Assembly (NCBI RefSeq): GCF_902686445.1
Contig: NC_062226.1
Coordinates: 15,224,001-15,288,000, forward strand
DNA from: Sciurus carolinensis
Lineage: Eukaryota > Chordata > Mammalia > Rodentia > Sciuridae
DNA: 64,000 nucleotides
Direction: 5' to 3'
The notes beneath the pieces are model-generated. The model ran no database searches. It was not told where the DNA came from and was given only the letters and a program-made list of their open reading frames with translations. Shown here one piece after another: positions 11,346-23,069 of this stretch; positions within the stretch are counted from its first letter, which is position 1; each line of letters begins with the position of its first letter. The translations under genes were made by a program, and so were the position numbers.

Positions 11346-12039
11346 AGTGATAGTTCACAGGCATGGGTTGACCTTCAGGACCCAGGTCATGCCTGCTCTC
11401 TTAGGATGTCTTATTTGACCCTATCAGTAGAACAAAATTCCCCTCTTGTATATCCTGTCTGTTTGCCAAAGTCCTCACTGTACCACAATCACAGGATCTC
11501 TACACAGGAGACTCCATGTATTATTGGTCCCTCTAAAGCCATTAGCAAAGAACCTGGAACACACTAAGAACTCGCTGTATGACCCTCTTTTCCATCTCTC
11601 TTCTCTTCCATCTCCTCATTATCACTATTCCCATGGCAGCCAAGGTTTGTGATATCATCAGAATCAGGATGGGAGAAGGTCATGCCAAATGCAGGGGCAG
11701 TCATGTGGCTGGGTTTAGTGCCCAAGCCACACATTCAAATGCAGACTGTGGCAAGATCCTCTGGAACACTGTTCATAGCTGCCTCAGAAAATCAATGCTC
11801 AGGAGAAACTGTGAGAAAAATCACAAACCAAAAGGCCTTTGCTCATGGGCAAGAGGATATGTGTCAGGTTGTGAGTAATATCTTGGGCAATTTTGGTTCT
11901 GCTTAGGAAGCTATCAATTGATTGAGAGTTTGGAACAAAGAAAAGCTTTGAAACCATTCCAGATAAACAAAGCAGGAGGTAAAAATAATTACTGAATAGG
12001 TGCATGTATATTTGCAACTATTTGTAGAGTGTATTTGTA
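11346..12039. other. Unique sequence, no feature recognised
   Basis: Overlapping open frames on three frames (11319-11906) have no domain signature. They reflect low stop density in a slightly GC-richer patch. Confidence 0.4.
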
Positions 12040-12235
12040 TTTGAGAGAAAATAAGCATAAGACAAATTTACTGTGCATTTATTATGTGGCAGGCTTTGTT
12101 ATAAACACGTTAACATGTATTGAGTCACTTAACATACACCACAACCCTGTAAGGAGGGTAGTATTATTCCCACTTTTAAAATTACTAACTTGCTCAAGGT
12201 CACATTGCTAGGCAACTGACTCTAAAACTGATGTT
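12040..12235 (-). repeat. MIR SINE
   Basis: Reverse MIR: TGCATTTATTATGTGGCAGGC, ACAACCCTGTAAGGAGGGTAG and TTGCTCAAGGTCACATTGCTA. Confidence 0.9.
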
Positions 12236-12734
12236 CTTTGTGAATACAGAAGAGATCTGTGGGTATCAGAAATAATAGAGAGGTGTGTGTATGTGGTGTG
12301 ATTTTTAAAAACAAATGCAACAGGTGTTTATTGAGCATCCAATATTTTTCAAAGCAAAGGAAATGAAGGCAAAGGGACTAGAACATTCCTAAAGATGGGA
12401 AGAAGAAACGCAAAGACTTGAAATTACAGAACGTGGCTCTTTTGAGACTAGGGGAGATGAGGTCCAAGTGATGGCAGAAGAGAGCTCACAAAAGAGCTTC
12501 CATTTCCCCTTGGGGAGACTGTCTTTTCTCAAACACTGCTGAAGGAAGACTGATTCTCAGCATGAATGAGCAGACGAGTTTGGTGATGTGGTGGAGACTG
12601 AATCAGGACTGGAGACCTCACAGTGGGGATGGAGGTGAAGCTTTGTGGAGCACATCCAAGTTCAGGCAGAGGAGACTGCCTTGATCAAAGGTAAACACGA
12701 GTGTACTTCTTTTCTAGGAGCAGAGACACCTAGA

Positions 12735-12905
12735 GATCAGCTGTACTTGGGTTCAAATCCCTACTCTGTCACAGCCTGCCAGCATGGCTGTGGGAAGTTC
12801 TTATCACTTCTGTTTCTTCATGTGCAAGTTGAAGAAAGGAGCTCGGAAATAACTGTGAAAGGCCATGGTGTATTTAATGTTGTCCGTGATGTATTGGTTA
12901 AGTGT
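12735..12905 (+). repeat. MIR SINE relic
   Basis: Sense MIR: GGGTTCAAATCCCTACTCTG (tRNA-like B-box region), then TTCTTATCACTTCTGTTTCTT and CATGTGCAAGTTGAAGAAAG. Confidence 0.8.
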
Positions 12906-13329
12906 AAGTAGGCGAAATCAAGTGAGTAAATGGGCGAGGATTCTGTGAATGAACCTGAGAAATGGCTGGGACCCCAGGTGTGCCTCAAAGGTGGAAATCC
13001 TCTCCACCAGAAAGCCAGATTCCCACTCTCCCTAAGATTTGCAGCCACCTGCTCTTAGGAATAGATCTCATAGACCAGCTGGGGTGGGTGCCCCTCAGTC
13101 CCAAGTTCTCTTCCTCAGCAGGAGCCTTGGCTGTAAACAGGGTATGTGGCCTTTTCCTGCACTTCTGTCCCCACAATCATGACATTCCTCCAGAGATCCA
13201 GAGCTTCCCCAACTCTAAGGGCTCTCTGATGGCTACTATCCAAGGTTCACATCCCCTGACTCACTTTCTGCTGCCAGATTTTGGCGACAAGGAGCTTGTG
13301 TCCCCCCTGGAGAGCTGACCGCACCCTTT
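12906..13329. other. Unique sequence, no feature recognised
   Basis: Slightly GC-rich. A 118-codon plus-strand open frame (12962-13318) has no recognisable domain and lacks splice or promoter context. I do not call it a gene. Confidence 0.4.
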
Positions 13330-13640
13330 CAGGCCTCCTATTCACTCCTCTGCAGGGCCCTCCTCAGCTACTGTTTGGTTTGGTTTGGTAGGATATGCTC
13401 CTTCCTTCCTGCATCCGGGCCCTTCTTGCCTTACTGCCCTCTCTCTCTGGGATATATATTCCCACCTCTTGGCTCAGCTGAGTCTTTGTCATCTTTCATG
13501 CCCCATTTTCTCATCCATCCTCCTCGAGGTCTTTCCTAACAGCTCACCCCTGACAGCCTGACTTCAGACTAGTGTCTGCTCAGATAGGTCCCCGTCCTTC
13601 TGCCTCACAGCACAAAGTTGCATAGGTAATCGATTTGGAA
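13330..13640 (+). repeat. L2 LINE relic
   Basis: Pyrimidine-rich sense L2 region with CTCATCCATCCTCCTCGAGG and GGTCTTTCCTAACAGCTCAC, corresponding to the cttcaggtctctgctcaaatg ... ccttccctgacc portion. Diverged. Confidence 0.5.
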
Positions 13641-13659
13641 TCTTTTTGTTTAACGTCTG

Positions 13660-13885
13660 TCTTTCCCCCATAGACAATGATTGTCAATGTCTGATAATTT
13701 TTGTTCCCACGGGACATTTGATAATGTCTGGAGACATTTCCAGCTTATCACATTTGAGAGAGTCTCTCTCTAGGTAGAGACACGTGGAGCATGGTTAAAT
13801 CTGTACCTTGCATGGGAAAGTCCCCCACTAATAAGGAACTATCTGACCCAAAATGTCAATGGTGCCACATTTGAGGAATTCTGCC
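13660..13885 (+). mobile_element. MER20 hAT-Charlie element
   Basis: Clear MER20 order: GGGACATTTGATAATGTCTG, GGAGACATTTCC, AAGTCCCCCACTAATAAGGA and AAAATGTCAATGGTGCCACA, ending TTTGAGGAATTCTG. It is a non-autonomous MITE of the eutherian radiation. MER20 copies are known from published work to be co-opted as endometrial regulatory elements in some mammals. Nothing here shows that for this copy. Confidence 0.9.
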
Positions 13886-13889
13886 AGAG

Positions 13890-14566
13890 ACTGGGAACTT
13901 TATATGGGCAGAGACCTTGACTATCTTATTCATAACTTTATGTCCTACATTGGGCCCCAGTACATTGGCTGATCCGCAGGTGATGCTCAACAAATAGCGG
14001 TGGATTCCCCAACCCCCGCCCCCCCCCACAGGTACACACACAAACGCATCTTTGGACCATCTTTTACACAAATCCAGCTCATATATGCCCCCCTCTCAAT
14101 GGTCACTCCTATTTCCCATATGTATGACCTTACACACTGGACAGTGATTCACACATAACACATCACCTACCACCTAAACCATAATTCATTCTTCGCTCCA
14201 TCAAATAAGTCCTCCTAGTTTCAACATATATCCATGCTCTTCCCATAATCCCCCTTGTGTGTCTGCATGTGTGGGTGCACCTGCACAGAGACTTGGCACA
14301 CTTACCACCCCCACCCCCTGGACATCTTTTCACCAAGCACATCAACTTGCTGCAGAGGCTTTCTATGTTATCTCAGTCTCTTGGACTAACAGGCACACAC
14401 ATGTGCGCGCGCACACACGTACAAAAGATGGTGTGGGGAGGAGGCCCAGTGCCTTAACAAAACCTCCCGTGGCCTGTCTAAGCCATGGGAGTGTGAAATG
14501 TATACCATTAAAACTAGATCTGAAGCCAGACATCAAGCAGAGGCATCAAATACAACTCCTATTAAA
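13890..14566. other. Unique sequence with C-run and alternating GC/CA patch
   Basis: Contains a C-rich run at 14009-14030 and an alternating purine-pyrimidine patch at 14395-14420 (CACATGTGCGCGCGCACACA). No gene or repeat family otherwise. Confidence 0.5.
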
Positions 14567-14567
14567 A

Positions 14568-14597
14568 CCTCTCTCTCTTTCCCTTTCTCTCCCTCTA

Positions 14598-14652
<55 letters not shown>
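14568..14652. repeat. Compound (CT)n(CA)n microsatellite
   Basis: An interrupted CT tract passes directly into a pure CA tract of about 11 units. Open frames read through it on both strands are low-complexity artefacts. Confidence 0.95.
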
Positions 14653-14654
14653 AC

Positions 14655-15049
14655 CCTTTACAAATTTTCTTAAAAAAAAAGTCAAATTACAGAAAATAAT
14701 TTTAATCAACGTCATGCTAGTGTGGGCTGAGGGTGAAATAGGATATTAATGCTTTTATCTCTGCTGGGGACATGGCTGACTTCACCATTGATTCCATTCG
14801 AAGTCGCACCCCAGGTGTGTTCCCATAGCATTTCTGCATTAAGCAGCTGCGAGACCAGGTCTAACGTCTTTTATTATCTCAGCGAAGCGGCACACACTGA
14901 GTGGTGGGGCCATAATAAAAAGATCCAATACCCCATTAGCACAGCTAAATATTTGACTTCTAAACTCAAGTGGAAAATGAAACTCAGTGCCTGGAGTGGA
15001 GCTGGTAAGGGGTTGTGGTGTCTGGAAACGGAACCGCAATCCTTTCTTG
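14655..15049. other. Non-repetitive patch, possible conserved noncoding DNA
   Basis: 14755-15010 is free of recognised repeats and has balanced composition with several CpGs (TTCGAAGTCGCACC, GCAGCTGCGAGACC). A conserved noncoding element is possible but is only a guess from texture. Confidence 0.2.
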
Positions 15050-15345
15050 TGTCACAGCACCTTACAGTTTATGAAACATCTTTTCACTTATTTCTCCCAA
15101 CTCTGAAAAGCTGTCTTCGTTTTGGTCAACTTAGCTGGAATTGCATTAAACCACAACAGATAGGAGGTAAAGTCATGTTTGCAGTCTACTTATGATCAGA
15201 ATGCTGGAAAGAACTGCAGAAAACCCCCACCTGCCTCATTTTACACTAGAAGAAGCTAAGGGAAATAAACACCAATGTCCCGCAGCCAATTGGTTGGCAG
15301 ACCTAGGTGCCTGATGTCCAAACCTTCTGACTCCCAAAGCATCCA
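15050..15345 (-). repeat. MIR SINE relic
   Basis: Reverse-oriented MIR-like order: CTGCCTCATTTTACACTAGA, ACCAATGTCCCGCAGCCAAT, AGACCTAGGTGCCTGATGTCC, with a weak 5' portion. The middle is poorly conserved, so an insertion or a second relic is likely. Confidence 0.55.
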
Positions 15346-15769
15346 TGCAGTTTTCCGACCTCCCTGGGGAGACAAACACATAATAGAAGAGACAAAATGG
15401 TAGGGGAAAGGTGAGGTGCCAAGGAACTAACTGCCTGCAGGTAATAACCCGATATAGGCATTACCATTCCTACCCACAGAGGTGAGAGACTCATAGCTTG
15501 GAGAAGTGAAGTGAGTGGTCCAGATGACTGGTCCTTAAACCCCCATGCTTGACTCCCAGGTAGATGTGGTCCATAAAATGCACAGCACAGTCACCTCCAA
15601 GCCACATTGTCTCCCTTTTCTTCTGGCTCAAAATGTCAGTGCTATACTGAGAATTTTCTGAGCAGAAAATATGATTTCAGTTTCACACTGGGGGAACCTA
15701 CCTTCCTCCCTCCCTCCTCATCTTCTGCCTGCCTTCTTTACTCCCTGCCTTCTAACAAAAATGTCCCGA

Positions 15770-16245
15770 GTCCTCACCACCTGCAATGTGTATGCCAATC
15801 CTGTGCCAGGCACTTGGGATGAAGGGGTGATGTCCATATCATCATGATCTTCCCATCGAGCAGGGAGGATAGACTGGTATTTAAAAATCATAACAGAAAA
15901 ATAGGGAAACAGAAGAGGCTAGTAGAGTAGAGGAGATAGGAGGGAAATTACCCTAAAGATGGGTAAGACCCTAAAAAATAACATCAAAGCTGAAACTCAA
16001 GTCAGACTCAGTCATGAGAAGGTGGAGAGAGATCTAGATGGAGAAGAGTCCTAGAAGAAACATATAGAAATGCTGAGAAATGTAAGGAGACCATTGACTT
16101 GAGTCATTGTGAGCAGTTCATTGTGGTGTGAGAGCAAACCCATGTGAATTGGCTAATAAGTAGGCAGAACTCAAGGGGTAGAGGGGCTGGGTGAAAGGAA
16201 TGCTGCTTAATGCAGGGCAGAGGTGCCAGTGGTTGTGGGAAGGTC
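15770..16245 (-). repeat. L2 LINE 3' relic
   Basis: Reverse L2: CCTGTGCCAGGCACTTGGGAT, CTTCCCATCGAGCAGGGAGGA, then CATCAAAGCTGAAACTCAAG and later blocks matching the usual acatttgagctgagac ... ccctgaggc succession. Confidence 0.7.
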
Positions 16246-16247
16246 AG

Positions 16248-16412
16248 GACTTTCTCAAGCTTTAATGTGTAAGCAAACCACCTGGGACCTCCTTAAGGCG
16301 AAGCTTCTGAGTCTGTAGGTCTGGGATGCAGCCTGAGATTTTGCTTTTCTAACAAGATCTCACATGATGCCCAAGACAAAACCCATGAACCACACTTGAG
16401 TAACAAGGCCTG
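16248..16412 (+). mobile_element. MER5A-like hAT-Charlie element
   Basis: Blocks AAACCACCTGGGACCTCCTTAA, TCTGAGTCTGTAGGTCTGGG, TGAGATTTTGCTTTTCTAACAAG and AACCACACTTGAGTAAC follow the MER5A consensus order. Confidence 0.85.
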
Positions 16413-16414
16413 AA

Positions 16415-16780
16415 TCTGTGCTGTCCAATTTGGCAGTCCCTAGCCTTGTGTGGCTACTGAGCAGTTGAGATGTAACCAGTTCAAATTGAAATGTAATGTT
16501 AGTGTAAAGTATGCACCTGATTTTGGAGACCTAGATAGGAAAATAAAACAAAACAAAAACAAAAACCACAAAGAATCTAAGAAGGTCTTACTAGTAATTT
16601 TTTAATTGTTTGCATGTTTCAATGATAATGTTTTGGATATATTGCATAAAATAAAATGTGTCATTAAAATGAAGTTAACCTGTTTGTATTTTTTGAGTGG
16701 ATACAACAATTTTTAAATCACATACTTTAGTATAGGTTTAAGTAAAATATATGACTATAATTCATTACTTCCTCTTTACT
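16415..16780. mobile_element. hAT MITE (MER58-like), copy 1
   Basis: Opens CTGTGCTGTCCAATTTGGCA and GTGTGGCTACTGAGCAGTTGA, the terminal motif of the mammalian hAT MITE family whose ends read tgctgtccaatatggtagcc. An AT-rich interior follows. The family name is approximate. Other copies are at about 19450, 21240 and 57903. Confidence 0.7.
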
Positions 16781-16799
16781 TTTGAAAAAGTAGGTGTCA

Positions 16800-17345
16800 C
16801 AGAAGAAGAGATGTCTCCAGGAAAAGGTCTGAGGAGTTCCCAGAGGAGAGGGGGAACTCAATCCAGGACCAGCCGGGTTCTTGGCATATGTGACAGAAAA
16901 GAATTTCAGCACGAACCAGACAAAGGCATAGACAGAAGTTTATTTAGGAAGGTAAATCCACATTCAAGAGAGAATGCAAGCTGTTTCAAGAGTGAGAAGC
17001 AGCCCCGACTTGGGCTGGGGTCCCATATTTATGAAAGGGCTGTATCAGGAGCCAGACTGGAGGTGGATCCAGGGTGGAGCTGCACAATTTCACGTCAGTT
17101 TCCCTATCCTTGCATATTTCCCTCATTTTATAAGGCGTAGGGCAAAGGTATGGGCCAAGGGTATGCCAAGGGCATGGGCCAAGGCTGTGCTTTCTGCATG
17201 TAATGACTTGAGGGTGTTTCCCTTAAGATTCTGTATTTCCCTCTCCTTATCCTAAATCCTTACCTCATAGGTGTTAGGAACTTTAAAATTACATACATGA
17301 TTCTCATCATGTTTCTGCCAGACCCCACTACCCTGAACTGTCTCC
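16800..17345 (-). mobile_element. Class I ERV solo LTR, reverse oriented
   Basis: Read on the minus strand it carries a TATA-like CCTTATAAAAT (17125-17135), then about 190 bp downstream a polyadenylation signal AATAAA (plus-strand TTTATT near 16939). A U5-like end follows with TTTGTCTGGTTCGTGCTG and GAATTGAGTTCCCC-like sequence. This spacing is typical of gammaretroviral LTRs. No primer-binding site or internal viral genes flank it. The ends are approximate. Confidence 0.65.
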
Positions 17346-18574
17346 ACCCATAGTTACTCTGCTTACTGTGGCTTTAGCACTGTGCACTTCCCACCGGGCT
17401 CCCTGCTCTTAGAATGACCTCCTAGCTACTACTATTATTCAACGAGTTCATCAGAAAGTGTTGGCTCACCTGAAGCAGGGTTCCCAACCCTGGAATCACC
17501 AGAGAAACAGGGGAGCTGATCCCAATTGGGTCTGATCTAGATACTTGACCCCAGGTTGTTCTTATGTATATTCAAGGTTGAATGCATGAAAAGGGAATTC
17601 AGACTTACTCCAACACTTATTTTGCAAATGGCTAATCCAGTGATAAGAGAATGAGATTAGTTAAGGTCACAAAACAATCAAGTTCTCTTCATTCTTCTCT
17701 GTTCTCTGTCCTCAATCTTTCCTTTACAGCCTCTTGTGAATGTCATTCACTTTGACCCAACATTGTGTTTCTCCTCCCAAGGTATTTGCATTTAAATGCC
17801 TTGATTATATCTGAAAGGACACACCGTAGGCTGAGGAGCTGGGTAAGCAGTCCCAGGCCTTTGAGAGGTAGGGAGGGGCCAAGACCACTTTCTATAAATA
17901 TAAATAATAGAAACATATATATACTCTTTGTATATGTAGTTTCCAGTGCTAAAAAAATGGTGATATATTTAGTTATGTAAATACTGTCTAGTAAAGTTAA
18001 TACCGCTCTCTCTTTCTTACACACACACACACAGATAATTTCATGTATAACTTTTTTGTAAACAATGTTAGCAACCTGAGGTCTTCCATGAACATGAGGC
18101 CACATGATGAATGACCATTGTGCCCTAAGATCACCCCTTTCTAGGACTCATTAGGAGATGCTTTGCAGGCTACCACCTGGTTGCCAAAGTCTTGCTTTGA
18201 TTGCAGTGCTTACCCAAAGTTTGTCTTTTGTAGACTCAGCAAGAATCCCCCTGGGCTTCCTTTTATGATTTCTGTGGGATTATCCCAATCATAATCCCCT
18301 AAGGAATTTCAAGCGAAGATCACCGAGCAGTGTGGGAGCAGCACAGCACTCCTGTCTCCACTTGAGGAATACCTCCTCTCCTCTTCTTTGTGGGTTCGCA
18401 TTTTAAGTTTGAAGCAGCATGTTTAACGGAGTCTCCATTACTCTAATTCTCCCTAAATGCCCTTCTGGGCAGGAGGGTGGATTTATAAAAATGTTGCCTT
18501 AATGACTTTTAATAAATTAGAAAGTAGTTCAAAGCTGACATTTGATGGGATGGTTTGGGCCTGAGCTTCATTCC
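17346..18574. other. Unique sequence with a short CA tract
   Basis: A short (CA) run lies near 18020-18034. 18400-18560 is smooth, AT-rich, non-repetitive sequence of the kind often conserved, but nothing can be proven here. Confidence 0.35.
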
Positions 18575-18579
18575 AGTGT

Positions 18580-18702
18580 CATATAATTCTAGTTCCAGGA
18601 AGGGACCCAGAAGTCATTGCGTCTAACCCCTTACTGTATAAATGGGAGGACATTGGCCCAGATGAGGGGTGACATGGTAAAAGGCTACAAAAACAGTGAG
18701 TG
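18580..18702 (+). repeat. Ancient MIR/CR1-type relic
   Basis: TTCTAGTTCCAGGAAGGGACCC, AGTCATTGCGTCTAACCCCTTA and ATAAATGGGAGGACATTGGCCC match the common mammalian relic gctggaagggaccttagagatcat ... aaccccctcattttacag. Its family assignment (MIR3 or L3/CR1) is uncertain. Confidence 0.55.
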
Positions 18703-18704
18703 GC

Positions 18705-19143
18705 TGTTATAGTCAATTTTTTCAGCACTGTGACAAAAAGACCTGACAAGAACAATTTTAGAGGAGGAAAAATTTATTTGGCACCATGAAGTTTCAGAGG
18801 TCTCAGTCCATTGACAGCTGGTTCCATTGTTCTGGGCCCAAAATGAGGCAAAACACCATGGAGGAAGGGAGTGGAGGAGGAAAGCAGCTCAGGATGTGGC
18901 CACCAGGAAGCAAAGAGAGATCTCCACTCACCAGGGACAGAGTATAAACCCAAAGGCCCACCCCCCTTGTCCTATATTCTCTAGCCACATCCTAGCTGCC
19001 TATAGTTATCACCCAGTTAATCCATTCAAGATTCATGCACTGATTAGATTAAGGCTCTCATAACCCCAAAATTTCGCCTCTAAACTTTCTTGCATTGTCT
19101 CACACATCAGTTTTGTTGAACACTTCATAGCTAAACCATAACA
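18705..19143 (-). mobile_element. MaLR-type LTR, sciurid subfamily, copy 2
   Basis: Reverse complement of the copy at 4816. It begins TGTTATAGTCAATTTTTTCA, has GACCTGACAAGAACAATTTT, and ends AGCTAAACCATAACA. The flanks GTGGC (18700-18704) and GTGAC (19144-19148) fit a 5-bp target duplication with one mismatch. Confidence 0.85.
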
Positions 19144-19439
19144 GTGACTTCAACAGAACATTAAACCAAGTTTCTGGACTCCCACCTCTTTTCATGACCT
19201 TGGATGCAATTGAGTTGACATGAGGACCAGCAAGAGGCAACCTCTTAAACCAATGTTTCTGAACTAACCAGACACGTGCAAAGGAGCAAAGTATTAATTT
19301 TGCCCTCAAAAGGTTTAACTTCAGCATGAATTCATATGCATAATTGGGGTTGTGACTCCTTGCACTTGTTTCTTGTCTGTTCATATGGGCTTCCATTCCA
19401 GAGGGTATTTTGTCTATTTGTTGTTGTTGTTGTTTTTGG

Positions 19440-19740
19440 TACCTCTGTCCAAAAGAAATATAATATGAGCCACATAGATAAATCAAAATTTTCTAGTATC
19501 CATGTTAAGAAGCTAAAAAGAACTGTGGAAGCAATTTTAATAATATATTTTATTTGAACAAATCATTCCCAATTTTATCATTTCAACATGCATCAGTAGA
19601 AAACAGCACTGAAGTCTTTTACACTCCTTTTCCTCTCGTGCATTTTACACTTACAGAACAATTCAGTTTAAGGTAGCTCCTTTTCAGTGTGCCAAAGCCA
19701 CATGTGGCTTGTGGCTACCATGTTGGACAGTTCAGCCCAA
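19440..19740. mobile_element. hAT MITE (MER58-like), copy 2
   Basis: AT-rich interior ending CCACATGTGGCTTGTGGCTACC and ATGTTGGACAGTTCAG, the characteristic terminal block. Partial and diverged. Confidence 0.65.
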
Positions 19741-19744
19741 GGCC

Positions 19745-21239
19745 TCCAACGGTCCGCACAACTCCTGAGACATAACATGTGCCCAGTGATCCTGTGATGA
19801 GGGAAAGGTACACTGGCTAATTGGTAAGAGCAGGGTAGAAGATCTGGGGCTCCTGCCTCCTGCCCAGGGCTCTTTATACTATACCCTGCTGTCATGAAAA
19901 TTGATTTATTTGCAGGACCTGGGAGAGTGCATGACAATGGCAAGCAGGACATGCTGCTGGGGTGCAGATGCTGAAGCACTGATTACTATTTAGATTTCTT
20001 TGTGAGTAGGAGTCCAGTGGGCACAGTTGGAACTCATTGTGTCAGGATCTGAATCCCCCTGCAGTAGAGATGCTGGATGCCATTTACATAGCAGAAGACA
20101 GGCACCTGCTACCCAGGTTCCTTTTAAACAAACATATGCTTTGGGATGTGCCTGGGGCTCACTGGATTTCAAAACTTCCTCAGAGCCACAGGGTGTCAGA
20201 CCTGGGGAAGTTTCCCTCTCAAGTTTCCTCTCCTTTCAACATATGTGTCCACTTTGTCCCCATTCTTCAGCCTCACCCAAAGGTACCTTTGGAATGCCTT
20301 CCCAGATCTGGGCTGGGCATCCAGGATACCCGCTTCCTTCTCTGGATGAGAGGGAGCAGAGTTCCTATCATTGCGCCTGGGCTTACTGCTTCCTACCTCT
20401 CACAGAAAGAATGAATTCCAAGAAAGAGTCAGCTCTCAGAACTACAGAACTATAAAGCGTCAGCTCAAATTGACCTTGTACAAGAGTTTCCCAAACTCTA
20501 AATATTTGCATGCCACCTCCATCATTTTTGTAGCCATCTATGCATTTGTAACAACTTATTTTCTTTACATCTTTCTGCTTTCTAAAGTTAAACAATTTTA
20601 CTTTTGAAGAGAGCAGTAATATCCAAAAGCATGAATTAGATCTATACATTGTGTGTATTTCCATGTAAAATAAATATATAGCCATTTTACTATAATCACG
20701 ATATATTTAATATTTATAAATAGCTATATATAGCTAGCTACTCTCTGTGTACCTCTGAAAACCAACTGTGCTTCTACCAGTGACATACATATCTCACTTC
20801 TACAACATTTTTCTAGGGCACCACCCTCATTAAACAGAGCCTAAAACAGGCAGGGAGAAGCAGGCTCTCTCTCCAGGTAGCTCTTACAGAGATTTGGTGG
20901 CCAAGCTGACTTGGTACTGAGATCTGCTGGTTCTAAAAGCTAAACTCATGCTCTTCTCCATTGCAGCAGTCAATGGCATGGGCTCCAAGTGTCAGTTTGA
21001 TGTCACAAGAAAACAGGGGATTTAGGTTCAAATTCAAAATAGGTTCCAATCCCAGCTGTCCAACTGTGACTGTACCAGCTTATGCCAAGTTTCTGCTTAC
21101 TCCTCCCCAGCCTGTTTCCTTTCAGGAAATGGGATGATGCATTTCCTGGAGTCGAGGGGACATTTGCATTTCTAACCTGGTTAAGGAAAGGCCCTGTCAT
21201 ATCAATTAGCTGAGAGATTTCCAATAGAAAGATAAAGAA
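19745..21239. other. Unique sequence, no feature recognised
   Basis: About 1.5 kb. Open frames of 60-142 codons (for example 20027-20455) overlap one another in several frames and carry no recognised domain. AT-rich TATATA patches at about 20700-20735. Confidence 0.4.
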
Positions 21240-21722
21240 AGCCACGTAGTCATTTTAAATTATACAGTAGCCACATTAAAAAAGGGGGAAAGCAAACAGA
21301 TAAAGCTCATTTTAATAACATTATATTTAACCCATTATATCCAAAATATGCCCATTTCAAGACATAATCAATATAAAACTTTTTAATGAAATAATTTTCT
21401 TTCTTCCATACTGAATTTTTCAAAATCCAGTGTGTATTTTGTATTTATAGCATATTTAAATTCAAACTCTAAATTGTAGTTGAACAACTTGATCTGAACT
21501 TAGATTTCACAAAATTTATACAATTGAGAAAGTAGATTCATATATCCAAGTTTTCCAAACATACTTAAAATTGCTTCACTAATTGAATTATCAGCTTTTA
21601 ATTTTAAATTTAATTTTTTGAATGTTCAATAAAATCATAAATTCAGTTCCTCATCACATTGACCAAGTTTCAAGTTCTCAAGAGCCACATGTGGCTAGTG
21701 GCTACCATCCTGAACATAATAG
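21240..21722. mobile_element. hAT MITE (MER58-like), copy 3
   Basis: Long AT-rich block ending AGCCACATGTGGCTAGTGGCTA and CCATCCTGAACA. An internal ACAGTAGCCACATT at 21265 may mark a second copy or an internal motif. The length of about 480 bp exceeds the minimal MITE, so it may be a longer deletion derivative. Confidence 0.6.
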
Positions 21723-21738
21723 GTTCAGCACCTATCCT

Positions 21739-22803
21739 TTTTTTTTTTTTATTGTAAACAAATGGGATACATGTTGTTTCTCTGTTTGTACATGGAGTCA
21801 AGGCATACCATTTGTGTAATCATAAATTTATGTAGGGTGATGTTGTTTGATTCGTTCTGTTATTTTTCCCTTCCCCCCCACCCCTCCCACCCCTCTTTTC
21901 CCTCTATACAGTCCTTCCTTCCTCCATTCTTGCCACCCTCCCTAACCCTAACTCTAACCCTAACACTAACCCCTCCCACCCCCCATTATGTGTCATCATC
22001 CGCTTATCAGCAATATCATTCGTCCTTTGATTTTTTGAAATTGGCTTATCTCACTTAGCATGATATTCTCCAATTTCATCCATTTGCCTGCAAATGCCAT
22101 AATTTTATCATTCTTTATGGCTGAGTAATATTCCATTGTATATATATACCACAGTTTCTTTATCCATTCATCAATTGAAGAACATCTAGGTTGGTTCCAC
22201 AATCTGGCTATTGTTAATTGAGCAGCTATGAACATTGATGTGGCTGTATCTCTGTAGTATGCTGATTTTAAGTCCTTTGGATATAGGCCAAGGAGTGGGA
22301 TAGCTGGGTCAAATGGTGATTCCATTCCAAGCTTTCTGAGGAATCTCCACACTGCTTTCCAGAGTGGTTGCACTAATTTGCAGCCCCACCAGCAATGTAT
22401 GAGTGTACCTTTTCCCCCACATCCTTGCCAACACCTATTGTTGCTTGTATTCTTGATAATCGCCATTCTAATTGGGGTGAGATGGAATCTTAGGATAGTT
22501 TTGATTTGCATTTCTCTTATTACTAGAAATGTTGAACATTTTTTCATATATCTGTTGGTTGCTTGTAGATCTTCTTCTGTCAAGTGTCTGTTCATTTCCT
22601 TAGCCCATTTGTTGATTGGATTATTTGTATTCTTGGTGTAGTTTTTTGAGTTCTTTATATATTCTGGAAATTAGTGCTCTATCTGAAGTATGAGTGGCAA
22701 AGATTTTCTCCCACTCTGTGGGCTCTCTCTTCACATTGCTGATAGTTTCCTTTGCTGAGAGAAAGCTTTTTGTTTGATTCTATCCCAGTTGTTGATTCTT
22801 GCT
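21739..22803 (-). mobile_element. Young L1, 5'-truncated, 3' end with ORF2 C-terminus
   Basis: A poly(T) run followed by the reverse-complement L1 3' UTR (21750-21990, C-rich with telomere-like CCCTAA units) and ORF2 C-terminal codons. The minus-strand frame 21996-22595 encodes recognisable ORF2 sequence with [71 protein letters not shown] and [14 protein letters not shown]. Upstream of about 22640 the frame is shifted. No endonuclease or reverse transcriptase domain remains, so it is inactive. The flanking TATCCT at 21733-21738 and 22804-22809 is the likely target-site duplication. Confidence 0.95.
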
Positions 22804-22904
22804 TATCCTAGTTTATATATTTTTTCCCACTGTAGAAGTCATTATATGTACGTCAAAATTAAGTATCTTTAAAATTCTTGTACCTGTGGTGATTCATTTG
22901 CTTA

Positions 22905-23065
22905 TCAAAACAATCTACCAGACAATCTAGCTAGATGTTAATATCCTCATTGCATTAATAATAATAAAAAAAATCACTGATCAGGAAGTTACAGAGTATT
23001 CTAGGGTCACACAGGCACTAAATAGCAGGATGAAGTCTAGAACCCAGAGTTGCCAATTTCCTGAA
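22905..23065 (-). repeat. MIR SINE relic
   Basis: Reverse MIR: GATGTTAATATCCTCATTGC, TCTAGGGTCACACAGGCACTA and GTCTAGAACCCAGAGTTGCC. Confidence 0.7.
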
Positions 23066-23069
23066 CAGA

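Noticed and set aside
14259..14699. 146-codon plus-strand open frame as a gene
   Set aside because: Its C-terminal half is translated (CT)n(CA)n microsatellite, giving long Ser/Leu and His/Thr repeats.
21996..22595. 199-codon open frame as a host gene
   Set aside because: It is the C-terminal part of L1 ORF2, inside a truncated L1 with target duplications.
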